Source of the DNA: Bdellovibrionota bacterium
GTDB lineage: Bacteria; Bdellovibrionota; Bdellovibrionia; Bdellovibrionales; Bdellovibrionaceae
DNA: 64,000 bases
Assembly (NCBI GenBank): GCA_963170155.1
Contig: CAUJGP010000009.1
Coordinates: forward strand, 1 to 64,000
Direction of reading: 5' to 3'
Under the pieces are notes generated by a model that was not told where the DNA came from, searched no databases, and was given only the letters and a program-made list of their open reading frames with translations. This document shows, one piece after another, positions 18,390-26,818 of the stretch. Positions within the stretch are counted from its first letter, which is position 1, and the number at the start of each line of letters is the position of its first letter. Position numbers and translations under genes: made by a program.

Positions 18390-19145
18390 ATGAGTGAAGA
18401 AGTAAAAAAGAAAGCATCATCGGAACTTATTTTCGTGAAAGGTGGAGACGAGGGGTTGCCCACAAACCTCAAGCTCCTTCAGCACGATGATATCACTCTT
18501 TTAGCTTTGCAATTAGCTTGTCCTATTCGCTGGGAACCTGATACTAAACAACGTTTTGAAAACATTCATGAACTCCTCAATGTTGTCGCGGTTACCGTGG
18601 AAACGCGCTTTTTCTCTAGTCTTATTTTAATTGGTTCCAATAACTCAAAAGTTTCTTTTTTAGATTTAGCGAGTGATTTATCAAAGCAAATTGGAAACAT
18701 CATAAAGACAGCAAAAGAAAAGATCTACTTCATTGAATCTTTTCAGTTGTTAGATCCTGCACAATTGGAATGGAATTTTTTTGTCAAAATGAGTGATTAT
18801 TGTTTTATGCAGGAGACTTCAAAGGGGCCTTTTTTCACGGGATATTTTCGCTTGGAAAAAACAAAAGATGATGAGCGTTTTACAAATCGAACCATTCATT
18901 CCATGTCTGAAGGAGAGGTTGCAGAGCAAGATATATATCTTTATTTTGCTAAAAATGATCGTTACATTAAAATTCTCAAAAAAGGCGAGACTTTAGAGAA
19001 GACTAAAATTGATCGCTTAGAATCCAGAGGGGTTAAAGATCTCTATATCTCATCTGATCAGGATATTGAAACCCAGCAGCGCCGCGTTCGTTTGATTCTT
19101 CTTGATTTATTGGAAGATTATTCTAGTTTGACGGGCGCGAGCTAA
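18390..19145 (+). CDS. Cytoplasmic protein of unknown function
   Basis: 251 residues with no signal peptide. The C-terminal part (about 175-220), IYLYFAKNDRYIKILKKGET then RLESRGVKDLYIS, resembles a small module seen in regulatory proteins of this bacterial group in which a level or state value is stored, but I cannot name it. The N-terminal half is not recognised. The ATG directly abuts GGAGG with no spacer; an in-frame TGA just upstream excludes an earlier start, so the ribosome site is unusual. Confidence 0.6.
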   Translation: MSEEVKKKASSELIFVKGGDEGLPTNLKLLQHDDITLLALQLACPIRWEPDTKQRFENIHELLNVVAVTVETRFFSSLILIGSNNSKVSFLDLASDLSKQIGNIIKTAKEKIYFIESFQLLDPAQLEWNFFVKMSDYCFMQETSKGPFFTGYFRLEKTKDDERFTNRTIHSMSEGEVAEQDIYLYFAKNDRYIKILKKGETLEKTKIDRLESRGVKDLYISSDQDIETQQRRVRLILLDLLEDYSSLTGAS

Positions 19146-19316
19146 TCGTTGCCGTTGAATGGAAAAAATCCAATATTTTTCCTTTAGCTTCAATAAATGG
19201 AGAGACTCTCACGGTTGAAGTGCAGTTTTGCTTGGAGAGTAGAGCTTCTTTCATTCTGAGATAGATGAGCTTGTCACGACAATCAAGATAGATACGATGA
19301 ATTTTGAGGAGGTTCT

Positions 19317-19877
19317 ATGAAGTTAGGTTTAAGTTTTTTTATTTTGTCACTGAGCTGTTTTGGGCCTGCCTTTGCTCAAAAAGCAGGAATTACTTTAGGT
19401 TTTTCTCAGATTCAGATAGAAGGAGATTCCGGCACTGATATTAGCAGCAATGGCAGTTATCAATTGGGTGGGCTTTTTTATCAACCTATGACTGAAATGT
19501 TAGAGGCTCGGGTAGGGGCTTTATTCGGACAACAAAATTTGATTTTTGCAAATGGGGGTAATGAGACCACTATGAATCTTAGCTATGTTCATGTGCCATT
19601 AACCTTAGGCTTTCGTTTTAATGAGCGATTTTTATTATTTCTTGGTCCCGTTATTTCTCTCAATGCCTCCAAATCCTGTAAGGCGACAACGGGAGAATGT
19701 CGTATGAGTCAATATAAGGTTAAAGGAACTGATGTCTTGCTGAGCTTGGGAGGGCATGTCCAGTTGACGGATTCTCTGGGGCTCGAAGTAACAATGGACC
19801 GCATCAATAGTAAACCCTTTGAAGGAGCGACCGGAGGACAAATTATTAATATTAACTTCCAGTATCTTATTGAGTAG
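19317..19877 (+). CDS. Small outer-membrane beta-barrel protein
   Basis: 186 residues. A signal peptide (MKLGLSFFILSLSCFGPAFA) is followed by alternating strands: ITLGFSQIQIEG, YQLGGLFYQPM, LEARVGALFG, VPLTLGFRF, FLLFLGPVISL and LLSLGGHVQL, ending IININFQYLIE. This matches the 8-stranded OmpX/OmpA-like outer-membrane barrel class. Two cysteines (SCKATTGEC) could form a loop disulfide. The ATG follows GAGGAGG. It is convergent with cheA. Confidence 0.75.
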   Translation: MKLGLSFFILSLSCFGPAFAQKAGITLGFSQIQIEGDSGTDISSNGSYQLGGLFYQPMTEMLEARVGALFGQQNLIFANGGNETTMNLSYVHVPLTLGFRFNERFLLFLGPVISLNASKSCKATTGECRMSQYKVKGTDVLLSLGGHVQLTDSLGLEVTMDRINSKPFEGATGGQIININFQYLIE

Positions 19878-19931
19878 TGGGTTGTTGCTGCAAAATTGAA
19901 AAAGAGTTTTGTGATATTCGTTTAGTTACAA

Positions 19932-21662
19932 TCAAGCGTATCTTGTCGTTGTAAATGACTTTGTTCCTTGAATGTAGTCTCTTAAATATCGAAGATCCAG
20001 GATGATCGCTGGATTTCCATCCCCTAGGATTGTAACGCCACTGGCTCCAGGGCAAGTGGTCATTTCTGGGCTAATAGGTTTTTGAACAGTTCTATGAACA
20101 CCAAGGACTTGATTCACTAAAAAACCCACTTTTATTCGATCTATGGTTGCAATTAAAATCATATCTTTTTTAGGGTCTCGGTGATCAACTCCGTCATTAC
20201 GTCCAAGGATACTGCTAATATCGAGAAGTTCTAAGATTTCATCGCGAATTTGAATCACGCGGCTATTAGAGTCTACATTTAATCCTTTGGTATCTTGAGC
20301 CTTAACAATTTCATGAATTTGTGAGGATGGAATAATGAATTTTTGACCACTAATCACAACTAATAATCCATTGAAGAGAGAGAGGGTGAGTGGAAGCTTG
20401 ATCCTAAATAAAGTTCCTTTATTAACTTCAGAAAAAATTTCATAAGAACCTTTGAGATGCAACGTTGTTTCTTTAACGATATTCATTCCTACGCCACGTC
20501 CTGAAAGCTCAGAAGCTTGCTCTTTAGTTGAAAAACCATCTTCAAAGATAAGATTAAGGAGTTCTTCTCGAGTTTTATTATGATTGGGAGGAATAATTCC
20601 AAGAGAAATTGCTTTGTCAGCTAGCTTTTGAGGATTGAGTCCGGTTCCATCATCTTCAATTTCAATGATAAAGGAAACCCCCTCTCGTCGTGCTCGTAAG
20701 TGAATCGTACCGCTTTCTGGCTTGCCTTTGGCTAGTCTCTCGCTGGGAGATTCTAAACCATGATCAACAGCATTTCGGGCGAGATGAATAAGGGGGTCTG
20801 AGAGTTGATCCACAATTACTTTATCTAATTCATTTTCAGCACCGATCAAGACACATTGAGTTTGTTTTCCGGTCACTTGAGCCGCATCCCTGATTGCTCT
20901 TTCGAGTTTGGAAAAAGTGGATTTCAAATTAATCATTCTCAATGTAAGAGTGGATTGTTGTAAGTCAAAAGCCGTTTTTTTAAGATTGAAAATCGAGCGA
21001 ATGATATCATCCCTGTATTTATTCAAATCTTCTTTGTAAAAATCGAGCGCTGATAAATAAATAACCTGTTCTCCAAAAGCATTGAGAAGGTCATCAATTT
21101 TTTTAAGAGGAACCCTAATAAATTCATCAACCGCATCTTTATTAGCATGGTTTTGAGCTTGATTGAGTGTGCTGGGATTTTTAGGGGAATCAGAGGGAGG
21201 AGGGTCAGATATTTTTTTTGTTTCTGATTGAGGCTTCGAGTTGGGCTTAATTGGAGGAGCTTCTTTGTTCTCAGCTTCTGTTTGTACGGCCATAATTTTA
21301 GCTTTGAGCTGGGCATGATCTAGTTTGATAGTTCTATCTTTTTTCAAGAGTTTGACGTCATTTCGGAGGCGATCAATACACTCTAGAAGAGTATTGGTGA
21401 CTTTTGTTGTCAGTGCGGTTTCACCGCTCTTGAGAGCTACTAAAAGGTTTTCTAGATGATGGGAAAAGTTCGCAAGATCATCAAAGCCAACCGCTTTTGA
21501 TGATCCTTTGAAATTATGAAAGACTCTTTTAATTTGATCAAAAGATCCACTATCTCCTTTTGCTTTTTCAATATTAAGACAAAGTGATTCGGCCTGGTCA
21601 ATGAGTTCTTCGGCCTCAACTAAAAAGCCATCCTGCAAGTTCTTAATAAACTCATCATTCAT
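19932..21662 (-). CDS. cheA: Chemotaxis-type histidine kinase CheA
   Basis: 576 residues. The N-terminal Hpt domain has phosphoacceptor His49 in VFHNFKGSSKAVGF. A proline/lysine-rich linker (about 130-180) follows; no CheY-binding P2 domain is recognisable. Then come the dimerisation helices, a kinase domain with N-box HLARNAVDHGLE, G1 EDDGTGLN and G2 GRGVGM, and a CheW-like C-terminus (about 430-560). All catalytic boxes are intact. No receptor or cheW is near. It is a candidate phosphodonor for the cheY at 12521-12925. The gene stands alone on the minus strand, 265 bases downstream of rny. Confidence 0.95.
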   Translation of the reverse strand: MNDEFIKNLQDGFLVEAEELIDQAESLCLNIEKAKGDSGSFDQIKRVFHNFKGSSKAVGFDDLANFSHHLENLLVALKSGETALTTKVTNTLLECIDRLRNDVKLLKKDRTIKLDHAQLKAKIMAVQTEAENKEAPPIKPNSKPQSETKKISDPPPSDSPKNPSTLNQAQNHANKDAVDEFIRVPLKKIDDLLNAFGEQVIYLSALDFYKEDLNKYRDDIIRSIFNLKKTAFDLQQSTLTLRMINLKSTFSKLERAIRDAAQVTGKQTQCVLIGAENELDKVIVDQLSDPLIHLARNAVDHGLESPSERLAKGKPESGTIHLRARREGVSFIIEIEDDGTGLNPQKLADKAISLGIIPPNHNKTREELLNLIFEDGFSTKEQASELSGRGVGMNIVKETTLHLKGSYEIFSEVNKGTLFRIKLPLTLSLFNGLLVVISGQKFIIPSSQIHEIVKAQDTKGLNVDSNSRVIQIRDEILELLDISSILGRNDGVDHRDPKKDMILIATIDRIKVGFLVNQVLGVHRTVQKPISPEMTTCPGASGVTILGDGNPAIILDLRYLRDYIQGTKSFTTTRYA

Positions 21663-21890
21663 GACAAAATCCCTTTCGTCTTACTTACTATGGTCAAGTC
21701 ATTCTCATATTAACGAAAGCTTAGGCCATCATCTAGGTAAAATTTTCAGCTAGAAAAATTAACCTAATGCATCAATAAATTCTGTTTGAAAAGGTCTAGA
21801 TCCGAAAGGCTTGAAATTCCGATCAAACAGAGGAGCAGATTTTTTATTGGGGGTTAAGTGAAGCCATGAAGGCGGCAGAACCTTATCAAG

Positions 21891-21931
21891 CTAATGATAA
21901 ATTTTTTCTATTTATAAACAAAAATCATTAG
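21891..21931 (-). terminator. Hairpin overlapping the rny stop
   Basis: CTAATGAT (21891-21898) pairs with ATCATTAG (21924-21931), which includes the rny stop codon; the loop is A/T-rich. No T-run follows on the minus strand, so termination strength is doubtful. Confidence 0.3.
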
Positions 21932-23508
21932 CCGGACTTGGTGGTTTCTTGAACGAAGGTGTTGCGTATAACAACAACTTTTATTTGTCCTGGATAATTG
22001 ACTTCATTTTCAATCCTGGTGGCTAACTCTTTTGAAAGAGCGAGTGCTTTCACATCATCTAATTGTTTCTCATTAGCGATCACGCGCACCTCGCGGCCTC
22101 CACTCAAAATGTAACAATCGTCAACGCCAGGGTAACTCTTAGCAATGGCCTCTAGTTCCGTCACTTTTTGAGCATAAGATTCCAAGGCGGATCGACGGGC
22201 TCCAGGACGAGCTCCGCTAATAGCATCCGCAGCAATCACTAAATAAGCGAGGTCGGAGTTTGGTTGTTCGTCAAAATGGTGAGCCCTAACGGCATGGACT
22301 ATCTCTTGGGATTCATTTCGTTGTTGGATGAAATCAGCTCCGATAACAGCATGACCACCTTCCATGGCATGGTCCATGGATTTACCAATATCGTGGAGCA
22401 TTCCAGCTCGTCTAGCTGTCGTTACAGGCAGATGTAATTCACTGGCAAGAAGCCCACAAAGCCACCCAACCTCTGAGCAGTGAAAGTGCTGGTTTTGAGT
22501 AAAAGAATATCGATATCGAAGGCTTCCCATCATTTGCCGAATTTCAGGGTGGAGATCTCTAAGGTTTAGTTCTCGAGCGAGGCTATCACCATCTTGCTTA
22601 ATTTGGCGAAAAAGCTCTTTTTTAGCCTCTGCAGTTTTTCTTTTGATGAGTTCTACTGTGATCGACTTTTTTTCTTTTAATATTTTTTCCAAGGATCTTC
22701 GTGTCCACTCTCTTCGGACGGGATCAAAGCCTGCGATATGAATGGTTTCAGAATCGTCTTCCGTCATCAGGTCACAGCCACAGATTTCTTGAATGAGTTG
22801 GATGTTTTTTTTATGCTGATCAAGAAAAAGACGTCTTGCGTGTGGATCTGGAAACTCAACAGAGCCTAAACCTCGCTCGGAGCAATAGGGGCGGGCAAAG
22901 CGATCAATCGCTATGGCAAGAATCCGCTTGGCCCTTTGTTCAATAGAGTTAGAAAGATCGGCAAGGCGTTCTGAACTCTCTTTTAAGCATCGAACCTGTG
23001 CTTCGTTGACGAATTCTTGAACCAGTTCTTGAATAAATAAGCTACGAGAAGAATTTAATTTTGCAGCCAATTGATCAACAAAATGATTGAGTTGTGAAGA
23101 CTGATTTTTTTTGAAGCTTTGTATTCGATCTTCCACTTGGCGTAGTTGTTTTTCTTGAGAGGCTAATTCTTCTTGCTTTGGGCGGATTGAGTTTTTGGCT
23201 TCTTTTTCTTCTCGGGTGATTTTTTCTTTGATTTCATTATACTTGATTTCGAGATCTTCAATATTTTCTTCTAATTTAAAAAGTTCAGGCTCAGTTTTAG
23301 TCCAGATTTCTTCTTCAATTTCCAAAGCCAATTCTTTTTGATCCATTTCAATGAGCTCAGCAGCATCTTTAGCTCTTTCTAGAATTTCCTTAGCTTCAGC
23401 AAGAGCTCTCTTTTTTTCGAGGCTTTTGAGGTAGTTCATTAAAAACCAAGCAATACAGCCGCCCAAAAGAGCGCCAAAAATTAAGGCAAGAATCCATTGT
23501 ATTGACAT
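21928..23508 (-). CDS. rny: Ribonuclease Y
   Basis: 526 residues, the usual length. An N-terminal membrane anchor (WILALIFGALLGGCIAWFL) is followed by a long coiled coil (about 28-180), a KH-like region (about 220-290) and an HD domain with AGMLHDIGK and VRAHHFDE. It starts decay of many mRNAs at the membrane. Odd: the KH loop that in the family reads GREGRNI is DQHKKNI here (near residue 228), so the RNA-gripping GxxG is missing, although the flanking HIAGFDPVRRE is conserved. The HD catalytic residues are intact. The upstream 520 bases are non-coding and structured. Confidence 0.93.
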   Translation of the reverse strand: MSIQWILALIFGALLGGCIAWFLMNYLKSLEKKRALAEAKEILERAKDAAELIEMDQKELALEIEEEIWTKTEPELFKLEENIEDLEIKYNEIKEKITREEKEAKNSIRPKQEELASQEKQLRQVEDRIQSFKKNQSSQLNHFVDQLAAKLNSSRSLFIQELVQEFVNEAQVRCLKESSERLADLSNSIEQRAKRILAIAIDRFARPYCSERGLGSVEFPDPHARRLFLDQHKKNIQLIQEICGCDLMTEDDSETIHIAGFDPVRREWTRRSLEKILKEKKSITVELIKRKTAEAKKELFRQIKQDGDSLARELNLRDLHPEIRQMMGSLRYRYSFTQNQHFHCSEVGWLCGLLASELHLPVTTARRAGMLHDIGKSMDHAMEGGHAVIGADFIQQRNESQEIVHAVRAHHFDEQPNSDLAYLVIAADAISGARPGARRSALESYAQKVTELEAIAKSYPGVDDCYILSGGREVRVIANEKQLDDVKALALSKELATRIENEVNYPGQIKVVVIRNTFVQETTKSG

Positions 23509-24032
23509 ATTTTCAGTTCCTTCAAAGATAACTCAATTTGCATGCTATTGATCTAAACTAAAATCAGCATTTTATTTTAGCCACATGGGAAGCGATCCTC
23601 TCTCGCCACCAGTCTGTAATAGGACCTAAGTGTAGTCGATTTTCGGAATAAGAACGAGCTAAATTCACGAAGCTGCTCTGCTTCAGGTCAGAATAGAGTT
23701 CCCTTGGTGCCGTTGGAACGGGGAAGCTAGAGCCGAGAGGATTCATTTTTCTAGTTCCTAGGCCAAAAGCGTAGTTTCTGCTGCACAAAACTTAATTTTT
23801 ATTAATCACTCCCCGCGGCAGAGAGGTCAGGACGAAAGATAAGTCAGAGTCAACAGGGCTGAGAGCCGCTGTCCGATGATGAATGGAATCATATATGAAG
23901 AATTTACCAAGGAAGAATAGACTTTTTTGGTGCAGTCCAAGGTTAACCTGAAAGAGCAATAGATAAACAAAAAATAGAAAATCCTACGAGCTCAGGACCT
24001 ATTGATTTGAGGGCATTAATCCGAAGAGAGAT
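23509..24032. other. 524-base structured spacer between rny and an HD-domain gene
   Basis: The spacer must hold the divergent promoters of rny and the gene at 24033. Bases 23590-23880 are richer in G+C than the flanks and contain several stems. These include GCGGC (23815-23819) with GCCGC (23865-23869), and inside it a hairpin GGCT-gag-AGCC (23857-23867). A 74-codon minus frame (23564-23788) crosses it, but its codons are unlike those of neighbouring genes. Confidence 0.5.
23594..23746. ncRNA. Candidate structured RNA upstream of rny (6S-like shape possible)
   Basis: ATCCTCTC (23595-23602) is complementary to GAGAGGAT (23735-23742). Exactly midway lies a hairpin GAAGC-tgctct-GCTTC (23669-23684). 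An end-closing stem, poorly paired interior and central hairpin over about 150 bases is the overall shape of 6S RNA, but I see no diagnostic 6S sequence. On the plus strand the closing stem is followed by TCATTTTTC. On the minus strand an A/T-rich hairpin follows (CTAAAAT/ATTTTAG near 23555-23580). The strand is unresolved. Confidence 0.3.
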
Positions 24033-25448
24033 TTGTTGTTGTATAAGAGAAAGGTGAGTAGATTGGCAGGAACTACGATACAAAAACTAGTCAATTTGGT
24101 TGAAAAATCTCTGCTGGATTTGAAAGTAGACTCTTCTCAAGAGTTTATTGAGTCTATTGCTATATTGGTTCACGAGGGGATGTCGGGACCTCATCGTCGT
24201 TTTCATACAACAGAGCATGTTTTTCAAGTGATTGACCCTCAACTTGATCCCGAACTCGTATTATCCGCTTTATTTCATGATTTGGTTTACTATAATGTGG
24301 ATGGTGGATTTATTGATCGTGTGAAAGAGATTGTCGCGCCTTACATCGTTATTGAATTCGAGCAGGTTTTTATAGTAAGAAGGAGTACATCCAACGATCC
24401 TATTTTACCGATTCTATTGAATGTTTTTGGATTTGATTATGGACAGGCATTATCTCCTTCGGCGGGTCTCAATGAGTTTTTGAGTGCGTTGGTGTTTGCT
24501 AAGATTTTTTATCCCATTTTAGGCCGTAAAGAATGGTTGGGAATTATTGCTTGTATTGAAGGTAGCCAACCTTTTCGGGCAAAAGATGAGCAAGGGCGTA
24601 CGTGTTTTGAAGTCTTAGAGGCCCGACTTTTAAAAATGAACCGAACAAGAGGCTTAGGATTTTCTGAAGATGAGATTATTAATTTAATCAAAAAAGCTGT
24701 TCGTTTTGCCAATTTGGACGTGCAAAATTTCTCCTATGAAAGCACGGCTGAGTTTTTGGATAACACATGGAAATTGCTTCCTGAAAACAATCCTTATTTA
24801 TTAACGAATAAAGTCTATACAATTAAAAATTACCGCATGGCTTTAGAGAAAATGGAAATTTTTTTCAATAAAATTAACGTGCTTGATATTTACCATAGCT
24901 ATAAGAATTCTCCAAGTGCAAATGAGCTGCAAAGAATGCAAGATCAGGCTAGGACTAATGTTGAATTAGCTAAATTTTATTTATCAGGAAGGCTATTGGC
25001 GACTGGATTATTGGAGGCATTATGTATGTCCACGGGAGGAGATGCTCCGGTGATGATGCTTATGGGAAATAATTCAAGAGGAAACGTTGAACCTAAATAT
25101 GAATTCAATGATTTAATTAATAAAATTGCAGTTCCTATGGCTCCAGACATTAATGATAAAGTCTTAGAGCTTTTAGAATTTGAAGCCGATATTATTTCAG
25201 TTCTTGATTTTCGAAAAACGCCTTTGGCGGCTTTTGTCTACAAGTGTGTTGGTCAAACAAAGATGTTACAATACTTGGTAGATTTAAAAGAGTACTTTGC
25301 TGGGAGAATCAGTTCGGATGAGTTTCTTTTGAGGATAGATCCGTACCTAGTTAAATCTATTGCTCAGGTTTGCGCAGAAATGATTTCCACAAGGAGAAGT
25401 CATTTTTTAAGTTGGGTAAAACCAATAGATAAAAAGAGGTGTGTTTAG
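24033..25448 (+). CDS. HD-superfamily metal-dependent phosphohydrolase-like protein
   Basis: 471 residues. Residues about 40-95 carry HRRFHTTEHVFQV and LSALFHDLVYY, matching the His and His-Asp metal ligands of small HD hydrolases that begin with a YHNxxH motif. The remaining 370 residues are helical and not recognised, so it is much longer than that family. No signal peptide. The start is one of three TTG codons at 24033-24041, with GAAGAGAG upstream. Substrate unknown. It precedes the binding-protein/kinase pair by 100 bases. Confidence 0.65.
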   Translation: MLLYKRKVSRLAGTTIQKLVNLVEKSLLDLKVDSSQEFIESIAILVHEGMSGPHRRFHTTEHVFQVIDPQLDPELVLSALFHDLVYYNVDGGFIDRVKEIVAPYIVIEFEQVFIVRRSTSNDPILPILLNVFGFDYGQALSPSAGLNEFLSALVFAKIFYPILGRKEWLGIIACIEGSQPFRAKDEQGRTCFEVLEARLLKMNRTRGLGFSEDEIINLIKKAVRFANLDVQNFSYESTAEFLDNTWKLLPENNPYLLTNKVYTIKNYRMALEKMEIFFNKINVLDIYHSYKNSPSANELQRMQDQARTNVELAKFYLSGRLLATGLLEALCMSTGGDAPVMMLMGNNSRGNVEPKYEFNDLINKIAVPMAPDINDKVLELLEFEADIISVLDFRKTPLAAFVYKCVGQTKMLQYLVDLKEYFAGRISSDEFLLRIDPYLVKSIAQVCAEMISTRRSHFLSWVKPIDKKRCV

Positions 25449-25470
25449 TCACGGCCAAACCAGTGGATTA

Positions 25471-25511
25471 ATTTCGCGAAATAAGAATACCAAAGGGAGT
25501 TCATTGGTATT
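25471..25511. promoter_or_regulatory. Palindrome and hairpin before the sensor operon
   Basis: ATTTCGCGAAAT (25471-25482) is a perfect 12-base palindrome. It is followed by AATACCAA (25486-25493) paired with TTGGTATT (25504-25511). Both lie between the HD gene and the binding-protein gene at 25550, the place for an operator or leader hairpin controlling the sensor pair. Confidence 0.35.
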
Positions 25512-25549
25512 GAAGCAATGGCTTAGAGTCTAGGGAGGGAGAGGCTTGA

Positions 25550-26818
25550 TTGTTCCATGTAAAAGTATCTAAAAAACTTTTAGGCCTTTTGATTCTTGCA
25601 TTATTAGTGGGATCGCTGTTTCTTTACTTTCTAAAAAAACAGCGTGCAGAAAACCCCATTCGGATTGGCATACTTTATTCTGAATCCATGATTACATCTT
25701 TCTCGAAAGAGTCTTTTTTAGCTGCTGCTGGTTTAGCAGTTCAAGAGATCAATAAAAAGGGAGGTCTTTTAGGGCGTCTTTTGGAGGTTCGTTCTATTGA
25801 TGGCGACGGCAAGTTCTTTGAACAAGACCTAGAAACTTGGATGGCCGCTGAGAATATTCATTTTCTTTTTGGTTGCTTAACAACTCGTTGTTTATCTCAT
25901 GTCAAACCCATTATTGAACAAAGGCAAGGACTTCTCTTTTTTTTAAATGCCTACGAAGGATTTGATCAATCATCAAATGTTATTTATTTGGGCCCGGTTC
26001 CTAATCAACAAATTATTCCAGGGCTCCGATGGGCCTTGGATCATTTAGGTTTGAATTTTTATTTAGTGGGAGCTAAAAACAGGGAGTCTTGGGTTGCTCA
26101 TCAAATGGCTTTTGACTTGTCTAAAATTTCATCGGCCAAGATTTCAGGAGAGGAATTGATTTCTGAGGAAATTATAGAGGCTAAGGATACAAAGAAAATT
26201 TTTTCAAAATCCATTTCTGAGATAAAAAAGTTAAAACCTCAATTCATATTCAATACCCTAAAAGGGAAAGCTTTAGAGCTTTTTGTACAAAGTTTGGCCG
26301 AAGAGGGCATGAATGATTATCCGCTTTTATTTTCGAATTTAGATGAACAAGTGGCTTACGCTTTAAGCCATAAATATAAAATAAAAAATATTTATAGTTT
26401 AAATGATTACTTTTCTGGGGTTCCCATTGAATCTAATCGCCGATTTGTTGCGAATCTGAAGCAGACTTTAGGCGCAGAGGCTTTTATCAGTGCACCCATG
26501 GAAAGAGTTTATACAGCTATTAATCTTTGGGCTGAAACAGTTAAACAAAAGAAAACATTGGACCCTCTTTATGTCAATACAGAGACTCTTCTGCGCCAAT
26601 CTTATCCCGGGCCTTCTGGAGTGGTCGCAGTGGATGCCGTCAATCGCCATACTTGGAAGTTTTTTATGGTTTTACAGTGGAATAAAAAAGGGAGTTTCGA
26701 GATTTTAGACCGCTCTCTTTTTCCAATCAAACCATCTCCTTGGCCCGTGTATCGGACTCGAGAAGAATGGCGAGAGATAATGAAAGCTAAGCAAAAAAGC
26801 CAGGGGATTTTCAATTGA
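25550..26818 (+). CDS. Membrane-anchored periplasmic binding protein (Peripla_BP_6/AmiC-UrtA-like)
   Basis: 422 residues. A single N-terminal hydrophobic anchor ([18 protein letters not shown]) precedes a type I periplasmic binding fold: [35 protein letters not shown], then an inter-lobe segment around [19 protein letters not shown]. This resembles the amide/urea/branched-chain amino acid binders. The start is TTG behind GGAGGGAGAGG. Its stop overlaps the TTG start of the hybrid kinase (TTGA at 26815-26818), so it is very likely the ligand-sensing partner of that kinase rather than part of a transporter; no permease is near. Confidence 0.8.
   Translation: MFHVKVSKKLLGLLILALLVGSLFLYFLKKQRAENPIRIGILYSESMITSFSKESFLAAAGLAVQEINKKGGLLGRLLEVRSIDGDGKFFEQDLETWMAAENIHFLFGCLTTRCLSHVKPIIEQRQGLLFFLNAYEGFDQSSNVIYLGPVPNQQIIPGLRWALDHLGLNFYLVGAKNRESWVAHQMAFDLSKISSAKISGEELISEEIIEAKDTKKIFSKSISEIKKLKPQFIFNTLKGKALELFVQSLAEEGMNDYPLLFSNLDEQVAYALSHKYKIKNIYSLNDYFSGVPIESNRRFVANLKQTLGAEAFISAPMERVYTAINLWAETVKQKKTLDPLYVNTETLLRQSYPGPSGVVAVDAVNRHTWKFFMVLQWNKKGSFEILDRSLFPIKPSPWPVYRTREEWREIMKAKQKSQGIFN

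Noticed and set aside
23564-23788. 74-codon minus-strand frame upstream of rny, including a NYAF segment that recalls a tmRNA tag
   Set aside because: Codon use differs from neighbouring genes, and the block is G+C-rich and stem-rich. No tmRNA tRNA-like ends (no T-arm and no CCA) were found on either strand, so neither the protein nor a tmRNA is supported.
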